DNA from: Lysobacter_I brunescens
GTDB lineage: Bacteria > Pseudomonadota > Gammaproteobacteria > Xanthomonadales > Xanthomonadaceae
DNA: 64,000 bases
Reading direction: 5' to 3'
NCBI RefSeq assembly: GCF_042677005.1
Contig: NZ_JBHTIF010000001.1
Location: 2,170,001-2,234,000 of the forward strand
Part shown: one piece after another, positions 25,976 to 36,446 of the stretch
Layout of the letters: every line of letters starts with the position of its first letter
Position numbering within the stretch: position 1 is the stretch's first letter
Made by a program: the position numbers and the translations under genes
The notes under the pieces: model-generated
Told to the model about the DNA's origin: nothing
What the model saw: only the letters and a program-made list of their open reading frames with translations
The model's database searches: none

Positions 25976-26668
25976 TTACCAGTTCCGGGCGTGGCGCAGG
26001 CGGCGTTCGATCCCGGCCCGGGCCAGCACCGCGAACACCACGCCGAACAGGAAGCCGGCGATGTGCGCGCTCCATGCGACCGCGCCGAATGCCGGACCGA
26101 TGTAGGCGAACACCACCTGCAGGATCGCCCAGACGCCGATCAGCAGCGAGGCCGGGGCGCGGATGAATTCCAGGAACAGACCCAGCGGCACCACTACGCC
26201 GAGCTTGGCGCGCGGGAACAGGGCGAGATAGGCGCCGATCACCGCCGCGACCGCGCCGCTGGCGCCGATCACCAGTCGCTCCGGCGTGCCGATCATCAGC
26301 ACCGTCGCCAGGTTGGCCACGGCGCCGCCGATCAGGAACAGCAGCAGGAACCGCCACGGGCCCATCGCGCGTTCCGCCGGCAGACCGAAGATCAGCAGGA
26401 AGATCAGGTTGCCGAGGAGATGGGCCCAGTCCGCATGCAGGAAGATCGCGGTGAACAGGGTCTTCCAGCGCAGGCTCGACCACAGCGCCTGCCAGGTCTC
26501 GGGCAGGCCCGGGCCGCCGGTCAGTGCGCCCCAGTCTTCCAGCAGCATCCGCTGCGTCGTCGGCATCCGCGTGCTGATCCACAGGAACGCGCACCACAGG
26601 GTCGCGAAGACCAGCGGCGTGGCCCAGCGCAGGCCGGACTTGGTGCGTGACGGGAGCTGAACGAACAT
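25976..26668 (-). CDS. Rhomboid family intramembrane serine protease
   Basis: A 230-aa inner-membrane protein with about six hydrophobic helices. The catalytic dyad is visible: S137 in GASGAVAA (helix 4) and H202 in SAHIAGFLFG (helix 6). The oxyanion-side HADWAHLLGN with N87 is also present. Rhomboids cut substrate proteins within or near a membrane helix. The start at 26668 gives a short cytoplasmic N-terminus. It is divergent from the FadL-type porin gene about 200 bp away and runs toward the DUF1820 gene 58 bp downstream. Natural substrates cannot be inferred. Confidence 0.9.
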   Translation of the reverse strand: MFVQLPSRTKSGLRWATPLVFATLWCAFLWISTRMPTTQRMLLEDWGALTGGPGLPETWQALWSSLRWKTLFTAIFLHADWAHLLGNLIFLLIFGLPAERAMGPWRFLLLFLIGGAVANLATVLMIGTPERLVIGASGAVAAVIGAYLALFPRAKLGVVVPLGLFLEFIRAPASLLIGVWAILQVVFAYIGPAFGAVAWSAHIAGFLFGVVFAVLARAGIERRLRHARNW

Positions 26669-26866
26669 GCGGCGTCTGGAACGTGATGTCCGAGGTGAGA
26701 CCGCAGGCAGGATAACGCTTGTTAGCGTTCGGTTAACATGGAATGTATAGTACATACGCCGTCGTACGTCGGGAGGGGGCTTCCGGCAGGAGCGGAACAG
26801 GGGAGATGGAACGCACCCTTGTCCGCGCGGCGCGACACACCACCTGTCCACGGAGACGTCAGTACC

Positions 26867-28279
26867 ATGCAGACCTACCACCGCTTCATCCCCCTCACCG
26901 CGCTGGCCCTCGGCATCGCCGGCGCGCTGACCTTCGGCCAGGCCCATGCCTCGGGCTTCCAGCTGAAGGAAAACAGCGTCAAGGCCATGGGCCGCGCTTT
27001 CGCCGGTTCCGGCGTCGCCAAGGGCGATGCTTCTGTCGTCGTGAACAACCCGGCGACCATGACCCAGTTCGACGAGACCACCGCCCAGGTCGACCTGACT
27101 GTCATCGATCTCAACGCCGAATTCGAAGGCGGCGGCTACGCCGGCAATGGTCTGGGTCCGGCCGCTGCGCCGCTGACCGGCGGCCAGGGCGGCGACATCG
27201 GCGAGCCGACCCCGGTGCCGGCGATGTCCTTCATCCACAAGTTCGACAACGGCCTGACCTTCGGCGCCATGGTCAGCGCGCCGTTCGGCCTGAAGACCGA
27301 ATACGACAAGAACTGGGTCGGCCGCTACTCGTCCACCAAGTCGGAAGTGAAGACGGTCGACGTGACCCTCTCCGCCGCCTACGAGATCGTGCCGGACCGT
27401 TTCTCGGTCGGCGTGGGCCTGATCTACGAGAAGGCCGAGGCCACGCTCGACAACAACATCGATTTCGGCACGATCATGCTCGGCGCCGGTCTGCCGGGCG
27501 CCCGTCCGCAGTCGGCCGACGGTTCGGTCAGTGTGCAGGGCGACGACCATGGCCTGGGCTGGATCCTCGGCCTGAACTGGCGTCCGACCGACAGCCTGGC
27601 CTTCGGTTTCACGCACCGTTCGGAAATCGACCATGAGCTTCGCGGTCGCGCCGACTTCACCCTGCCGGCCTCGTTCGCCGGTGCCCAGCCGGGCCTCGCT
27701 GCACTGGCCGCCAATCCGCTGGCGCCGCTGACGCCCGCCCAGCGCGCCCAGTTGACCGTGCTCGGCAACGGTTTCCGCGACACCGGCGCCACCGCGCCGC
27801 TGACTACGCCCAGCGTGACCACCGTGAGCATGTCGTGGCAGCTCAACGAGAAGCTGGCGCTGATGGCCGACTACTCGCAGACCGACTGGCACTCCGTCGA
27901 AGCCGTCACCATCTACTTCGACAACGCCTTCCAGCCGGCCTCCTCGGAAGACTTCAGCTGGACGGACACCGCGTTCTGGTCGATCGGTGCCGAATACCAG
28001 CTGTCGGACAAGTTCACGCTGCGCGGCGGCTATGCGTACGACGAAACCCCGACCACCTTCCATACCCGCACCACGCGCCTGCCCGACGAAGATCGTCGCT
28101 GGTTCTCGCTGGGCCTGACCTGGAACGTGAGCGACCACCTCGAAGTCAACGCGGCCTACACCCGCATCCAGCCGGACAAGCCGAAGATTGGCATCATCGA
28201 CAGCCAGCGCCACGTGCTGTTCGGCGAGTACAGCAGCAACGTCAATCTGTTCGGCGTGTCCGGTCAGTACCGCTTCTGA
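26867..28279 (+). CDS. fadL: FadL/OmpP1-type outer-membrane long-chain fatty acid porin
   Basis: A 470-aa outer-membrane beta-barrel. A signal peptide ends at AHA before SGFQLKENSVKAMGRAFAGSG, the characteristic N-terminal hatch sequence of FadL proteins, followed by DASVVVNNPATMTQF. The rest alternates amphipathic strands, and the protein ends in a terminal phenylalanine (VSGQYRF), the outer-membrane assembly signal. It takes up long-chain fatty acids or other hydrophobic compounds by lateral diffusion. The ATG at 26867 is chosen because the signal peptide starts there. Upstream, around 26741-26760, lies an imperfect palindrome with GTAT and ATAC half-sites that might be an operator. A strong terminator follows the gene. 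Confidence 0.92.
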   Translation: MQTYHRFIPLTALALGIAGALTFGQAHASGFQLKENSVKAMGRAFAGSGVAKGDASVVVNNPATMTQFDETTAQVDLTVIDLNAEFEGGGYAGNGLGPAAAPLTGGQGGDIGEPTPVPAMSFIHKFDNGLTFGAMVSAPFGLKTEYDKNWVGRYSSTKSEVKTVDVTLSAAYEIVPDRFSVGVGLIYEKAEATLDNNIDFGTIMLGAGLPGARPQSADGSVSVQGDDHGLGWILGLNWRPTDSLAFGFTHRSEIDHELRGRADFTLPASFAGAQPGLAALAANPLAPLTPAQRAQLTVLGNGFRDTGATAPLTTPSVTTVSMSWQLNEKLALMADYSQTDWHSVEAVTIYFDNAFQPASSEDFSWTDTAFWSIGAEYQLSDKFTLRGGYAYDETPTTFHTRTTRLPDEDRRWFSLGLTWNVSDHLEVNAAYTRIQPDKPKIGIIDSQRHVLFGEYSSNVNLFGVSGQYRF

Positions 28280-28302
28280 TCGAACGCTGTCGGCGATACG
28301 CG

Positions 28303-28329
28303 AAAAACCCCGCTTCGGCGGGGTTTTTC
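28303..28329 (+). terminator. Strong bidirectional terminator after fadL
   Basis: AAAAACCCCGC, loop TTCG, and GCGGGGTTTTT form a GC-rich stem with A- and T-runs on both flanks. It lies just after the fadL stop and can stop transcripts in either direction. Confidence 0.93.
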
Positions 28330-28356
28330 TTTGGGCGATGCCTGTTCTGGAAAGCA

Positions 28357-28415
28357 TCGCGACTTGCGTCGCTCCCACAAGAGCCGGTGTGCTGTGGGAG
28401 CGGCGCAAGCCGCGA
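28357..28415. repeat. REP-like inverted repeat (GTGGGAGCGGC type)
   Basis: Two arms of about 23 bases (28357-28379 and 28393-28415) face each other. The first reads TCGCGACTTGCGTCGCTCCCACA-like and the second its near complement with TGTGGGAGCGGCGCAAGCCG. This motif type is common in intergenic regions of xanthomonads and pseudomonads. It differs from the repeat at 20795-20879, so two REP classes occur in this window. It lies between the fadL terminator and the GNAT stop. Confidence 0.75.
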
Positions 28416-28433
28416 CGCTCCGCAGGCATGCGC

Positions 28434-28952
28434 TCAGGCGTCGCCCAATTCGCGCAGGTAGAACGTGTTGCAGCCGCCGTGGCCGGTGTCGCCCATTGGG
28501 TGGTCGATGCGGCGGAATCCGCTGCGTTCGTACAGCCGCATCGCGGCGTCCATGCCGGTGAGCGTTTCGAGGTAGCAGCGCGCGAAACCGAATCCGCGCG
28601 CGGCGTCGAGGCATCGCGCCATCAGTGCGGCTCCCGCACCGAGGCCGCGCAGCGACGACAGGAAATACATCTTGCGCAGTTCGCAGGTGGCTTCGTCGCC
28701 ACCGGCCAGCGGCGCCACGCCGCCGCCGCCTTCGACCACCCAGTGGCCGTCGCCGTGGTCGCGCTCGACGACGAAATAGGCAGAACGCGGTTCGGCATAG
28801 GCGCGATGCATCCAGTCGACTTCGGGGTCGCTGATCGCGAAGCCCGATCCGCAGGCGCCGAACTCGGGCATCACCGTGCGGATGATCGTGGCGATGGCCG
28901 CGTCGTCGCGGGCTTCGATGGGACGGATGCGGAGTGGGGCTGCTGTGGACAT
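28434..28952 (-). CDS. GNAT family N-acetyltransferase
   Basis: A 172-aa GNAT-fold enzyme. The acetyl-CoA-binding motif A is CELRKMYFLSSLRGLGAGAAL, with the pyrophosphate loop R-x-x-G-x-G/A within RGLGAG. Motif B is LYERSGFRRI near the C-terminus. It probably acetylates a small molecule or protein amine, but the substrate is unknown. ATGs at 28952 and 28970 are both possible; the first matches the usual start of the fold. It is 25 bp after the GGDEF-EAL gene and likely in the same transcript. Confidence 0.85.
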   Translation of the reverse strand: MSTAAPLRIRPIEARDDAAIATIIRTVMPEFGACGSGFAISDPEVDWMHRAYAEPRSAYFVVERDHGDGHWVVEGGGGVAPLAGGDEATCELRKMYFLSSLRGLGAGAALMARCLDAARGFGFARCYLETLTGMDAAMRLYERSGFRRIDHPMGDTGHGGCNTFYLRELGDA

Positions 28953-28977
28953 TGCGTTGGCAGGAGGCATGGGAGGA

Positions 28978-31557
28978 TCAATGTGCAGCCGCTGCCGGTC
29001 GATAGCCTTCCTGCAGCAGGCGGCGCGCGAATTCGTCGGGCTTGAGGCCCGGGGCGAACAGGAAGCCCTGGCCGACGGGGACGCCGAGGCGCAGCAGGAA
29101 CTGGCGCTGCGCTTCCGATTCCACGCCCTCGGCGACGAGACCCAGGCCAAGGCTGCTGGCGATGCCGCTGACCGCCTGGCACACGGCGACATCGGAGTGG
29201 TTGTGCGGCACGCCTTCGACGAAGAGCTGGCTGAGCTTGAGGCCGTGGATCGGCAGGCGGCGCAGGTAGTTCAGCGCGCTGTAGCCTTCGCCGAAGTCGT
29301 CGATGGTCAGCATCACGCCCATCTCGCGCAGCTCGGCGAAGTTGCGCAGGGTGTCGGGCGCGTCCTCGATCAGCACGCGCTCGGTGAACTCCAGCTCCAG
29401 CGCTTCGCCGGGCAGGCCGAACTCGCCGAGCAGTCGGCGCACGGTGTCGGCGAGGTCTTCGCCGACGAACTGGCGGTATGAGACGTTCACCGCGACACGC
29501 ACGATGCCCAGGCCGGCATTGCGCCAGTCGGCCGCCTGGCGGCAGGCCTCGCGCAGCACCCAGCCGCCGATGCGCACGATGTCGCCGGTGGTCTCGGCGT
29601 GGCTGATGAAGCGGTCCGGGCGGAGTTCGCCGAGCAGGTGGTTCTGCCAGCGAATCAGCGCTTCGGCGGAGACGATGCGGCCGCTCTGCAGGTCGACCTG
29701 CGGCTGATAGACCAGGTGGAACTCGCCGTTGTCGGCGGCACGGCGCAGATGGGTTTCCATCCACAGGCGGTCGGCCTGGGTCTGCGCCAGTGCCGGCGTG
29801 AACGCCTGCCAGGCGTTGCGCGACCGGCGCTTGCTGTCGTACATCGCGGCGTCGGCGTTCTGGATCAGCGACTGCGGGCGCACGCCGTCGTCGGGCGAGC
29901 GGGCGATGCCGATGCTCGCGGTGATGGTGAATTCCTCGTTGTCGAAGCGGAAGCTCTCCGACAGGGCCTGCAGGATCGCGGCGGCGATGCGCTCCGGGCG
30001 TTCGGGCGCGTCGGCGTACTGGCAGGCGACGAGGAATTCGTCGCCGCCGAAACGCGCGATCAGGCCCTCGCCATCCACCGCGGTGGAGATGCGCTGCGCC
30101 GCAGAGGCGAGCAGTTCGTCGCCTGCAGCGTGGCCGAGCACGTCGTTGATCACCTTGAAGCGATCGAGGTCGATGTACAGCACCGCGACCTCGGTGTTCG
30201 CCGGGTCCTGCATGCGCCGATCCAGTTCGACCAGGATGGCGTCGCGGTTGAGCAGGCCGGTCAGCGGATCGGTGCGCGCCTGGACGCGCAGCGATTCCTC
30301 GGCGTGCTTGCGTTCGGTGATGTCCTGCAGCGTACCGACGATGCGCGACACGCCGGGGTCGGCGGTGTCGGCTTCGCCGATCATGCGCACCCAGCAGGGC
30401 TGCTGGTCGTCGCGCATGTACTGCAGTTCCAGGTCGAAGCTGCCGCCTGATTCGATCAGGCGGTCGATCGCGGTGCGCAGCCGCGCGCGGTCGGAGGCGG
30501 GCGCGCCGGCGATCAGCGCGTCGACCGATTGCGGCGAGGGCTCGCGGCCGAGGATGCGCTGCGCTTCATGGGTGAGGTACAGGCGCTGCCGGCCGCGATC
30601 CCATTCCCAGCCGCCGATGTGCGCCAGGCCCTGGGCGCGATCGAACAGCACGTTGTCGCGCTTGAGCGTGGTGACATCGCTGAACATCGCGAACACGTAC
30701 TCGGGCGTGACGCCATCGGTCTCGAACACCGGCACGTTGGTCACCGAGATCCACGACATCCGCTGGTCGGGGATGTAATACAGGCCGATCACGGTGTTGC
30801 TGATCACCTGGCCGTAGTCCAGCGCCTGCGTGGTCGGCCAGTCGCGGAACGACAGCGGCCGTCCGCGCGCATCGACCACCTTCCAGTCGCCGGGGCGCAG
30901 GAGGTTCTGCACGCTCTGCCCGGGTTCTGCGCCGATGGCGCGGTAGGCGGCGGGGTTGGCCGAGATCACGTGCATCTCGCGATCGAACAGGATCACGCCG
31001 ACATCGATCGATTCCAGCAGCAGGCGATAGCGGGACTCGGCCTGCCAGCGCTGGCTGAGGTCGCGCGCCACTGCGACCATGCGCTTGTCGCCCCGGTATT
31101 CGAAACCGGCGGTGTGCACTTCGACGGGAAAGCGGCTGCCGTCGGCGCGCATGTTGGTGACTTCGACGACGTAGGTCTCGCCGCGGTTCAACGCTGCCCA
31201 TACCGGGCCGAGGTGGTCCTTGGGCAGGTCGGGGTTGAGCACCTCGATCGGCTTGCCGACGATCTCCTCGCGTGGCCGGCGATACGCAGCCACGCCGGCG
31301 GTGTTGAGGTCGAGCACGGTGCCGTCCCAGGCAATGATGCTGACCGGATCGGGCACGGCATCGAGCAGTGCGCGATAGCGCTGGCGCTCGGATTCGGTTT
31401 CCTCCAGCGTCGCGAGGAGGGCGTCGCGCGCCTGGCCGAGCAGGGTGCGCGTCGCCTCCGGCAGGGCCGCGTCGTCGCTGGCCCGTTCCAGCGCGTCCAG
31501 CGTCCGCAGGAGGTCGGCGGCGGGGGATTGCGCGGGGTCGGGCCAGCGTTCTGTCAT
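28978..31557 (-). CDS. PAS-GGDEF-EAL cyclic-di-GMP protein
   Basis: An 859-aa cytoplasmic signalling protein without obvious membrane helices. About 420 N-terminal residues contain three PAS-like modules (RYRALLDAVPDPVSIIAW, RYRLLLESIDVGVILFD, and one ending in VGTLQDITERKHAEE). Next comes a GGDEF domain with an intact active site (RFGGDEFLVA) but no RxxD inhibitory site at the usual place. An EAL domain follows: SAEALIRWQ, VNVSYRQF, LELEFTERV, TIDDFGEGYSAL and LVAEGVE are present, although the usual K-x-D reads LKLSQLF, with Ser for Asp. It may make or degrade c-di-GMP according to redox, light or ligand signals. Its ATG overlaps the HMG-CoA lyase stop by 4 bases (ATGA), an unusual partner for such a gene. 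Confidence 0.92.
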   Translation of the reverse strand: MTERWPDPAQSPAADLLRTLDALERASDDAALPEATRTLLGQARDALLATLEETESERQRYRALLDAVPDPVSIIAWDGTVLDLNTAGVAAYRRPREEIVGKPIEVLNPDLPKDHLGPVWAALNRGETYVVEVTNMRADGSRFPVEVHTAGFEYRGDKRMVAVARDLSQRWQAESRYRLLLESIDVGVILFDREMHVISANPAAYRAIGAEPGQSVQNLLRPGDWKVVDARGRPLSFRDWPTTQALDYGQVISNTVIGLYYIPDQRMSWISVTNVPVFETDGVTPEYVFAMFSDVTTLKRDNVLFDRAQGLAHIGGWEWDRGRQRLYLTHEAQRILGREPSPQSVDALIAGAPASDRARLRTAIDRLIESGGSFDLELQYMRDDQQPCWVRMIGEADTADPGVSRIVGTLQDITERKHAEESLRVQARTDPLTGLLNRDAILVELDRRMQDPANTEVAVLYIDLDRFKVINDVLGHAAGDELLASAAQRISTAVDGEGLIARFGGDEFLVACQYADAPERPERIAAAILQALSESFRFDNEEFTITASIGIARSPDDGVRPQSLIQNADAAMYDSKRRSRNAWQAFTPALAQTQADRLWMETHLRRAADNGEFHLVYQPQVDLQSGRIVSAEALIRWQNHLLGELRPDRFISHAETTGDIVRIGGWVLREACRQAADWRNAGLGIVRVAVNVSYRQFVGEDLADTVRRLLGEFGLPGEALELEFTERVLIEDAPDTLRNFAELREMGVMLTIDDFGEGYSALNYLRRLPIHGLKLSQLFVEGVPHNHSDVAVCQAVSGIASSLGLGLVAEGVESEAQRQFLLRLGVPVGQGFLFAPGLKPDEFARRLLQEGYRPAAAAH

Positions 31558-32461
31558 GGTGCGGCGGTCCTTGCCAATGTGAATTTGCTGCCACTGGGCC
31601 GGCCCAGCCGTTCGGCCAGCCAGCGCCCGGTGGCGCTGAGTGCGTCGAGGTCGATGTCGGTGTCCATGCCCATGCCGTGCAGCATATACACGACATCCTC
31701 GCTTGCGACATTCCCGCTCGCGCCTTTCGCGTACGGGCAGCCGCCGGTGCCGGACACGGCGGCATCGACCACCCGCACGCCTTCGTCCAGGCAGGCGTGG
31801 ATATTGGCCAGCGCCTGGCCGTAGGTGTCGTGGAAATGGATGGCCAGCGCCGCCATCGGCACTTCGGTCGCGACCGCGCGCAGCATGGCCGCAGCCTTCG
31901 CCGGGGTGCCGACACCGATCGTGTCGCCCAGCGACACCTCGTAGCAGCCCATGGCGTGCAGCGCCTTCGCCACCCGCACCACCTCGGCCACCGGCACCTC
32001 GCCCTGGTAGGGGCAGCCGAGCACGGTCGAGACGTAGCCGCGCACCGCGACACCGTCGGCCTTCGCGCGCTCGATGACCGGCGCGAAACGCTGCAGCGAT
32101 TCCTCGATCGAGGCGTTGATGTTCTTCCGGTTGAACGCTTCCGAGGCGGCGGTGAACACCGCGATCTCGTCTACGCCCACGGCGCGCGCGCGCTCGTAGC
32201 CCTGTTCGTTCGGTACCAGCACCGGATAGCGCACGCCGGGTCGCTTCGCGATGCCGGTGTAGACCTCGGTCGCGTCGGCCAGCTGCGGCACCCATTTCGG
32301 GCTGACGAAGCTGGTGGCCTCGATGCTGCGCAGGCCGGTGGCGGACAGCCGATCGATCAGCGCGATCTTGTCGGCCGCCGGCACGAGGGTCTTTTCGTTC
32401 TGCAGGCCGTCGCGCGGCCCGACTTCGACGATGCGGACGAAGTCGGTCGGTTGCGTGGCCG

Positions 32462-32465
<4 letters not shown>
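31554..32465 (-). CDS. mvaB: Hydroxymethylglutaryl-CoA lyase
   Basis: A 303-aa TIM-barrel lyase that splits HMG-CoA into acetyl-CoA and acetoacetate, the last step of leucine catabolism. Seen: VEVGPRDGLQNE at the start (catalytic Arg-Asp pair), SFVSPKWVPQLAD, the metal-binding HFHDTYGQALAN and the Cys loop GTGGCPYAKGASGNVASED, all diagnostic of the family. Its start at 32465 overlaps the end of the MCC alpha gene (ATGA), and its end overlaps the GGDEF-EAL start, so three genes are translationally chained. Longer readings through the MCC gene are rejected. Equivalent to liuE in pseudomonad nomenclature. Confidence 0.96.
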
Positions 32466-34504
<2,039 letters not shown>

Positions 34505-34666
34505 GGTCTGCCACGGATTGGCGCGGATCAACGCGAGTGGAAAGGACATTCGAAGTGTGTGAGCGCCTGTGCATCTCGTGTGCACAGCCCATGAAGCCTG
34601 GCGATGGAACGACATGCAGGCTTGTCATGTCGTGTCCACTGGAGGCGTGCGCCACGGCAGAGGGAT

Positions 34667-35236
34667 TCATCCGCGTGAATCCGTGGCCGAATCATTGCAG
34701 TCGTCGCCCTCGCCATCCCAGTAATCCAGCCCGTCGCCGGGGCGGCCGATGTGGCGGAAGTCGCCGGACTGGAAACCGGTGCTGGCGAGGAACTTGCCGG
34801 AGTCGGGGTATTCGCAGATCTCGGGGTATTCCATCGTGCTCACTGCGAGCACGCGCAGCGGGATGTCGCCGGTGTTGACCAGCTGGTGCGCGGTTTCGGG
34901 GCCGCCGGGCTGGCAGGCGATCACGTCGCCTGCGCGCACCGGATGCAGCGCATCACCAAGGCGCAGCTCGCCCGTGCCTTCGATGACGAAAAACATCTCC
35001 TCGTTGGCGCGGTGGCTGTGCTTCGGGAACGCGGCCTTGCCCGGGGCGATCACGGTCAGGTTGTAGCCGAGCTTGCGTGCGCCGATGCGCGGCGAGATCG
35101 GGCCGATGCTGCCGCCGAAGCGGCCTTCCGGCATCGTCGTGCCGCGCTGGCGCGCGCGTTCGGCCAGATCGATCAGCTCGACGTCGTCGAGGTTGAGGAT
35201 GGGCGCGGTCATCGCGGCAGGACCTTCGTTGCTCAT
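34667..35236 (-). CDS. Cupin-domain protein
   Basis: A 189-aa single-cupin protein. Cupin motif 1 is FPKHSHRANEEMFFVIEGTGEL, with metal ligands H-x-H and Glu. Motif 2 is ETAHQLVNTGDIPLRVLAV, with the second histidine. About 40 C-terminal residues (EICEYPDSGKF...YWDGEGDD) are rich in acidic residues and resemble those of a cupin subgroup of unknown function. Its ATG overlaps the stop of the enoyl-CoA hydratase gene (ATGA), so it is cotranslated with a leucine-pathway gene. It could be a sugar-type isomerase or a small dioxygenase, and no substrate can be named. The 162 bp before the MCC alpha gene show nothing else. Confidence 0.85.
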   Translation of the reverse strand: MSNEGPAAMTAPILNLDDVELIDLAERARQRGTTMPEGRFGGSIGPISPRIGARKLGYNLTVIAPGKAAFPKHSHRANEEMFFVIEGTGELRLGDALHPVRAGDVIACQPGGPETAHQLVNTGDIPLRVLAVSTMEYPEICEYPDSGKFLASTGFQSGDFRHIGRPGDGLDYWDGEGDDCNDSATDSRG

Positions 35237-36015
35237 GCGATCCAGCCCGGCTTGCGCTTGTCGAGGAAGGCGCCGAGCCCTTCCTGGCCCTCGGCCGAGA
35301 CGCGGAGGCGGGCGATCAGGTCGGCGTTGTCGTGGTCGAGGCGGTTGCGGTCGTGCTCGGCGGCGACCCGGCGCACCAGCGCCTTGGCTTCGCGGGAGGC
35401 GACCGGTCCGGCCTTCAGCAGCAGGTCGACTTGGCGCTTCACTGCCGCGTCGAGTTCTTCGGCAGGCACCACGGCGTGCAGCAGGCCGATGCGCAGGGCT
35501 TCGGCGGCGTCGAAGATCTCGGCGGTGGCGAACCAGCGCCGCGCCTGGCGGGCGCCGATCGCTTCGATGACGTAGGGCGAGATCACCGCAGGCAGCAGGC
35601 CGAGCTTGCTCTCGGTCAGGCCGAACTTCGCCTCGGGCGCGCCGATGGCGATGTCGCAGCAGGCCACCAGGCCGACGCCGCCACCAAAGGCCGCGCCGTG
35701 GACGCGGGCGATGGTCGGGCGCGGCAGCTCGTCGAGGGTGCGCATCAGGCGGGCGAGGGCGAGGGCGTCGGTGCGGTTCTCGGCCTCGCTGGCGCCGGCC
35801 ATGCCGCGCATCCAGTTGAGGTCGGCGCCGGCGGAGAAGCTCGGTCCGGCGCCTTCCAGCACCACCACGCGCACCGCCGGGTCGTCGCCGATCGCGACGA
35901 GGGCGGAGGTCAGGGTCTCGATCAGGTCGGCGTCGAACGCGTTGTGCAGGTCGGGACGGTGCAGCTGGAGATGGACCACGGGTCCATGGCGGTGGTGCTG
36001 CAGCGAATCGGTCAT
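35233..36015 (-). CDS. liuC: Enoyl-CoA hydratase, probably methylglutaconyl-CoA hydratase
   Basis: A 260-aa crotonase-fold enzyme. The oxyanion-hole segments are seen (GPSFSAGADLNWMRGM and ARVHGAAFGGGVGLVACCDIAI), followed by KFGLTESKLGLLPAVISPYV, which carries an active-site glutamate. The GADLNWM form is typical of the methylglutaconyl-CoA/isovaleryl group in leucine catabolism, which fits its place beside MCC alpha and HMG-CoA lyase. A more general enoyl-CoA hydratase cannot be excluded. The start at 36015 fits family length, and longer upstream readings are non-coding. The 160 bp upstream hold the divergent promoters of this operon and of feoAB. Confidence 0.85.
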   Translation of the reverse strand: MTDSLQHHRHGPVVHLQLHRPDLHNAFDADLIETLTSALVAIGDDPAVRVVVLEGAGPSFSAGADLNWMRGMAGASEAENRTDALALARLMRTLDELPRPTIARVHGAAFGGGVGLVACCDIAIGAPEAKFGLTESKLGLLPAVISPYVIEAIGARQARRWFATAEIFDAAEALRIGLLHAVVPAEELDAAVKRQVDLLLKAGPVASREAKALVRRVAAEHDRNRLDHDNADLIARLRVSAEGQEGLGAFLDKRKPGWIA

Positions 36016-36152
36016 GCCCGGGGTCCCTGATCCTGTCGACAGGCGTGAATGATATCCGGTCGCCCCGGCCATTCGATTCCGTACGACCCCGCAGCGGACC
36101 GGTCCGTTGCGGCGGAAATTGACCTGGATCGGTCCGGCGCCGCCGGAGCTGG

Positions 36153-36177
36153 TATAGAATTGAGAACTATTCCCATT
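36153..36177 (+). promoter_or_regulatory. Fur box overlapping the -10 of the feoAB promoter
   Basis: At 36159-36177 the sequence ATTGAGAACTATTCCCATT matches the 19-bp Fur consensus AATGAGAATTATTCTCATT at 16 of 19 positions. A -10-like TATAGAAT (36153-36160) abuts and partly overlaps it. A Fur repressor bound here would block RNA polymerase when iron is sufficient. The next gene is feoA, starting 24 bases later, which supports the call. No clear -35 hexamer is visible. Confidence 0.85.
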
Positions 36178-36200
36178 TGGCAAGCGCACTGGACCCGGGC

Positions 36201-36446
36201 GTGAAGTTGACCGATCTGCCGCATCGCACTGCCGCTTTCGTCGACGAGGTGCTCGACCTCTCGGCCAACGACGCCATCGCCCGCCGCCTGCGCGAGCTGG
36301 GCTTCATCGCCGGCGAGCGGGTGGAGATCGTCGCCGCCGGGCCGTTCGGCGCCGAGCCCCTGCTGGTCCAGGTCGGGTTCACCCGCTTCGCCCTGCGCCG
36401 CGTCGAAGCCGGCCGGGTGCGCCTGCGCATGGAGCCCGTCGCATGA
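36201..36446 (+). CDS. feoA: Ferrous iron transport protein A
   Basis: A small cytoplasmic protein with an SH3-like fold (81 aa from the GTG at 36201) that assists FeoB. Seen: KLTDLPHRTAAFVDEV at the start, RRLRELGFIAGERVEIV in the middle, the FeoA hallmark, and FTRFALRRVEAGRVRL at the end. An upstream TTG at 36177 is in frame but falls inside the Fur box and close to the probable transcription start, so I prefer the GTG. Its stop overlaps the feoB start (ATGA). Confidence 0.9.
   Translation: MKLTDLPHRTAAFVDEVLDLSANDAIARRLRELGFIAGERVEIVAAGPFGAEPLLVQVGFTRFALRRVEAGRVRLRMEPVA

Noticed and set aside
36177..36200. TTG start for feoA
   Set aside because: It falls at the end of the Fur box and near the likely transcription start; the GTG at 36201 matches the family length.
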